Shown piece by piece: positions 61,371-64,000 of a DNA stretch of 64,000 bases; the first letter of the stretch is position 1; every line of letters starts with the position of its first letter. The stretch is taken from NCBI GenBank assembly GCA_947396885.1, contig OX377203.1, forward strand, positions 22,137,253 to 22,201,252, written 5' to 3'. The notes under the pieces were generated by a model, which saw only the letters and a list, made by a program, of their open reading frames with translations, made no database searches and was not told the origin of the DNA. The translations under genes and the position numbers were made by a program. The DNA is from Heligmosomoides polygyrus polygyrus (lineage: Eukaryota; Nematoda; Chromadorea; Rhabditida; Heligmosomidae).

Positions 61371-62365
61371 TTACACTGTGAAAGCAGTCACCGCATAGGC
61401 AAAATCCTTTGCAGTGCCTTGAAGACCGTTGTATTTCTCTTGCCACTCCTTGATCTTGATCTGGAGATCTGGATCCAACAACCGTAGGACGCTCTCCGCC
61501 TGAATAAAGCTGACATTAGCATTACTTGATATGTTGGTGGTTACTCTATGAACATTGTACTCCATTGGCTTTACAGCTGCCTGGAGTTTCAGAATAAAGC
61601 CGTAAAGAACGCATCGCAATCAATTTTGGCGCAAAACGGCTCTGAGGGTCACCGTGTGAAGCCATTCTCACACTTTTGTGACGGTGCAAAAGGCGGCATG
61701 CTGCAAAACTCGGGCGCAGCATTGAAATGACGCCGCTCCCTTCAATTTTGCTGCGAAGTTCATGTACACTCCATTGCTGAAGGTGGCAAGCGGCAGAGCA
61801 ACGGAGGGATATACCCTAGTCGCAGGGGGGAGGCACAATTAAATTTATGCGACATACTGCCTTGGGATTAAAGGAGCGGCTTCTAGAGGACAAAACAGGG
61901 CCTATACTTACAAAGTTGCAAAGAAGAACCAAAAATACATTCGGTTTCGCGACGGTTGTAAACAGACAAAGTTATATGCCCCCCCCCCCACTAAAATGGA
62001 TCCGGGTTAGAATATGTCAGGCGGCGATCAGCTGTATTTGAATACGATTTGGCCTCCGAGACGTCTTTCATCAGTGGCTTTATTTGCTTTTGTTTGTCCG
62101 AGCGCAATGCGTGTTAGGGGGTGCGATGTTGTGATGACTTTTTCACTATTTTTCTTATTTACTATAATCTCATGTTCCAACGAAATTCTAGAGCTGGAGT
62201 GGATATCGTCACCACCGCCACACTGCAATTAGCTGCGCCGCTGTCGCAAGTGCAAGATCGCTGCGGCGAACTCGACGATTACTTCGGACACTGCCTGAAG
62301 CTCTTTCTTGTTTTTGTTCAGATATTCAGTCAAGAACGGCTTCTTGCTACTTCTAGAGTCATAAG
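61371..62365 (-). CDS. Tentative small gene, two visible exons, possibly SXP/RAL-2-like
   Basis: Minus strand. Exon about 62365-62283 reads SSKKPFLTEYLNKNKKELQA then VSE, with donor GAA|GTAATC. A second exon begins at 61499 after the good acceptor TTTATTCAG and reads AESVLRLLDPDLQIKIKEWQ, EKYNGLQGTAKDFAYAVTAF to TAA near 61371. Both are phase 0 and join. Composition and the KIKEWQEKY pattern recall the nematode SXP/RAL-2 (DUF148) secreted proteins, but this is a weak resemblance. No signal peptide, start or further exons found; could be a chance ORF. Confidence 0.28.
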
Positions 62366-62472
62366 GAGGACGGCTAGATTAATTAATCATAGCTAGCAAA
62401 GAAGTATGACAGGACGCTAGTGACCGGATCGAAAATACTAAGGACTAACATAATAAGGAAGTGCACAGCAGG

Positions 62473-63140
62473 GGCCGGATTCATGAATGCGGCCGGAGTT
62501 AATTCTACTCCCGCTTACCTCGACGGCCATTCACCCGCCACTTTCTCCGAACTTACCTCCGTTTTCTGATTCATGATGGCCAAGGCGAGGGTTTTGCTCT
62601 GCGACCAATTTCTGACCCAATGTGCATGCCTCCTCTGGCCCGCTGGTATCAGCTAACAGCGAAGCCAAGCAGTCACACTTGCTGCTGGGACGTCGTTGGC
62701 ACCGACACTAGCAGCATCGTATTTAGAGGAAATAAAATGTGAAATGTGGGGTTGGGCAAGGGAGGGAGAGAGAAGGAGAGGAGTGGAAACTAGTAGCATA
62801 GCAGGAAGTAGAGAAACAATGGTAATGTGGGCCTACATGACTAATAATGGGTGCCATCCACCACAGTAGCCTTCATAGACAACATATGCAAAGGAAGGCT
62901 AAGGTGGCGGACGGGCATAGTCCTCCCACGCAAATCGTAAATTACGATTTGCGTGGTGGACCAGGCTCATGGTGGCCCAAGCCGACCCACAATGCCACTA
63001 AAGGAAGCAATTCACTTGAAAATAAGTGGCATTGTGGGCCGCCATGGTCCACAGAGCCCAAAAAATCATGGAATGCAAGCATAATAGAGAAAAACAAAAG
63101 TTGAAACAACTCATCGAAGTGCGGCGAAAGACGTGCGCAT
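62473..63140. mobile_element. Palindromic foldback element, copy 2, cut by hAT
   Basis: GGCCGGATTCATGAATGC, CAAGGCGAGGGTTTTGCTCT, GACCCAATGTGCATGCCTCC, GCAAATCGTAAATTACGATTTGC. Runs inverted relative to 53206-54032 for most of its length and stops abruptly at 63140, where a hAT begins. Confidence 0.75.
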
Positions 63141-63890
63141 CAGGGATGGGCGGAAATTTTGAAAATTTTCCCAGAAAACAGAAAACAGAAAATCGCTTTT
63201 GTCAGAAAACAGAAATCAGAAAACAGAAAAGCCAAAAACGCCAGAAAATCAGAAAACAGAAAATTTGGAAATTACCACACGATCTAATTATTTTACCCAA
63301 AGATTCATTTTTCCAGTAGCAAACCCTTTTGTATGACTAGAAATGTAGTCGTAGACCAGCGTTTTATTTTGTAAGCGTTTATAAAAAATTCTACTACATT
63401 CCAGTCTACTGCAATCAGCAAGTTGTAAATCTGGACTGATAGATCCTAGGAATCTCGACACGTGGAGTACACAACATTACTCATCAGCCCCGTTTCACCG
63501 CGAACGCCTCAATCAGATAATGGTCCCACTAGTAAGAAACTTTTAGAGTACCGAACACGATGAATCAGTGATCACTGTTTCCATATTTCAACTCAATTGC
63601 TTGAGTTTGTAGACCCACTCTCGCAACATACTCTAAAGCTGTGCAGAGATTCGTTGAGTATTACTGGCTCCGCTAGAATCTGTATTCCTAGTTCGTTTCG
63701 TTCTTGGTCATACCTTTCCTTGTAGTAGCCTAGTTTCCGCGTAACTGAAAGTTCTCAGGCCAACTTACCAATGCTCTTTACAGCACCTAGTTACTGCTTA
63801 GCCGACTAAAGATGATGTGCACTGGCTTGGTGCCTTACAGTACAGTACGAAATTTTGACTGAAAGGGCTGTCAGCACAACAGATCTTACA
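63141..63890. mobile_element. Second hAT copy, left part
   Basis: Begins CAGGGATGGGCGGAAATTTT and follows 5590-6290 almost base for base, apart from an extra stretch at about 63437-63520. The similarity ends near 63888 and the right terminus is beyond the window. Inserted in foldback copy 2. Confidence 0.88.
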
Positions 63891-64000
63891 AGGGAGGTCA
63901 ATGAACTTCCCGTGGCAATTTTAAAAGTGACCTAGGGTTGTAGAGCGTTGTCTGAGAAGCACCGCAGTGGTTTCCAAATTTCCTGCGGACATCTGGGTAG
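63891..64000. other. Window edge, unassigned
   Basis: Begins AAGGGAGGTCAATGAACTTC; not present in the first hAT copy, so it may be an insertion in the second copy or a different internal segment. Confidence 0.4.

Overview
The window is eukaryotic, gene-poor and packed with repeats. It holds one large, confidently recognised protein-coding gene on the + strand (3118-37947) spread over at least 27 exons with GT-AG introns (one GC-AG). Many 3' splice sites read TTTTCAG or TTCCAG. The mobile elements include RTE-type and CR1-like retrotransposon remnants, mariner/Tc1 elements, hAT, PIF/Harbinger-like MITEs, Helitron-like pieces and tRNA-derived SINEs. Splice-site style and the transposon mix suggest a parasitic nematode, most likely a strongylid or hookworm-type worm. 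The species is inference; no rRNA or other species marker is present.

The gene is a neuropathy-target-esterase homologue (PNPLA6/PNPLA7 family, NTE/Swiss cheese). It encodes three cyclic-nucleotide-binding-like domains followed by a patatin phospholipase domain with an intact GGGGARG oxyanion loop, a GTSIG nucleophile motif and a DGG motif. The exons join in phase into 1104 codons ending in TGA. The N-terminal exons, including the expected membrane anchor, lie upstream of the window or were not recognised. A 200-N gap (9568-9767) is flanked by two copies of the same exon-containing segment, probably an assembly duplication.

Layout: 1-3117, repeats (Helitron-like 3' end, antisense RTE fragment, a repeat paralogous to the hAT target). 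3118-37947, the NTE gene, whose long introns hold nested elements: intron 2 has a MITE, a palindromic tRNA-SINE dimer and a 2.7-kb hAT with 8-bp target duplication and an RTE fragment inside; intron 5 has SINEs, a CR1 fragment and minisatellites; intron 24 has an RTE endonuclease remnant, a 42-bp/155-158-bp minisatellite and a 14-unit 108-bp satellite; intron 26 has a SINE, a tRNA dimer and two mariners, one of them hit by a CR1 and a MITE. 37948-64000, almost entirely transposon mosaic: a dead Tc1-like element, an RTE split by an AT-rich insertion, a 4-kb foldback element, Helitron-like pieces, GC-rich MITEs, two copies of a palindromic element, a second hAT copy, and one tentative small minus-strand gene near 61.4-62.4 kb.

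There is no operon-like arrangement. The biology here is one conserved lysophospholipase/phospholipase gene with introns colonised by successive transposon waves, several of which can be ordered by nesting and target-site duplications.
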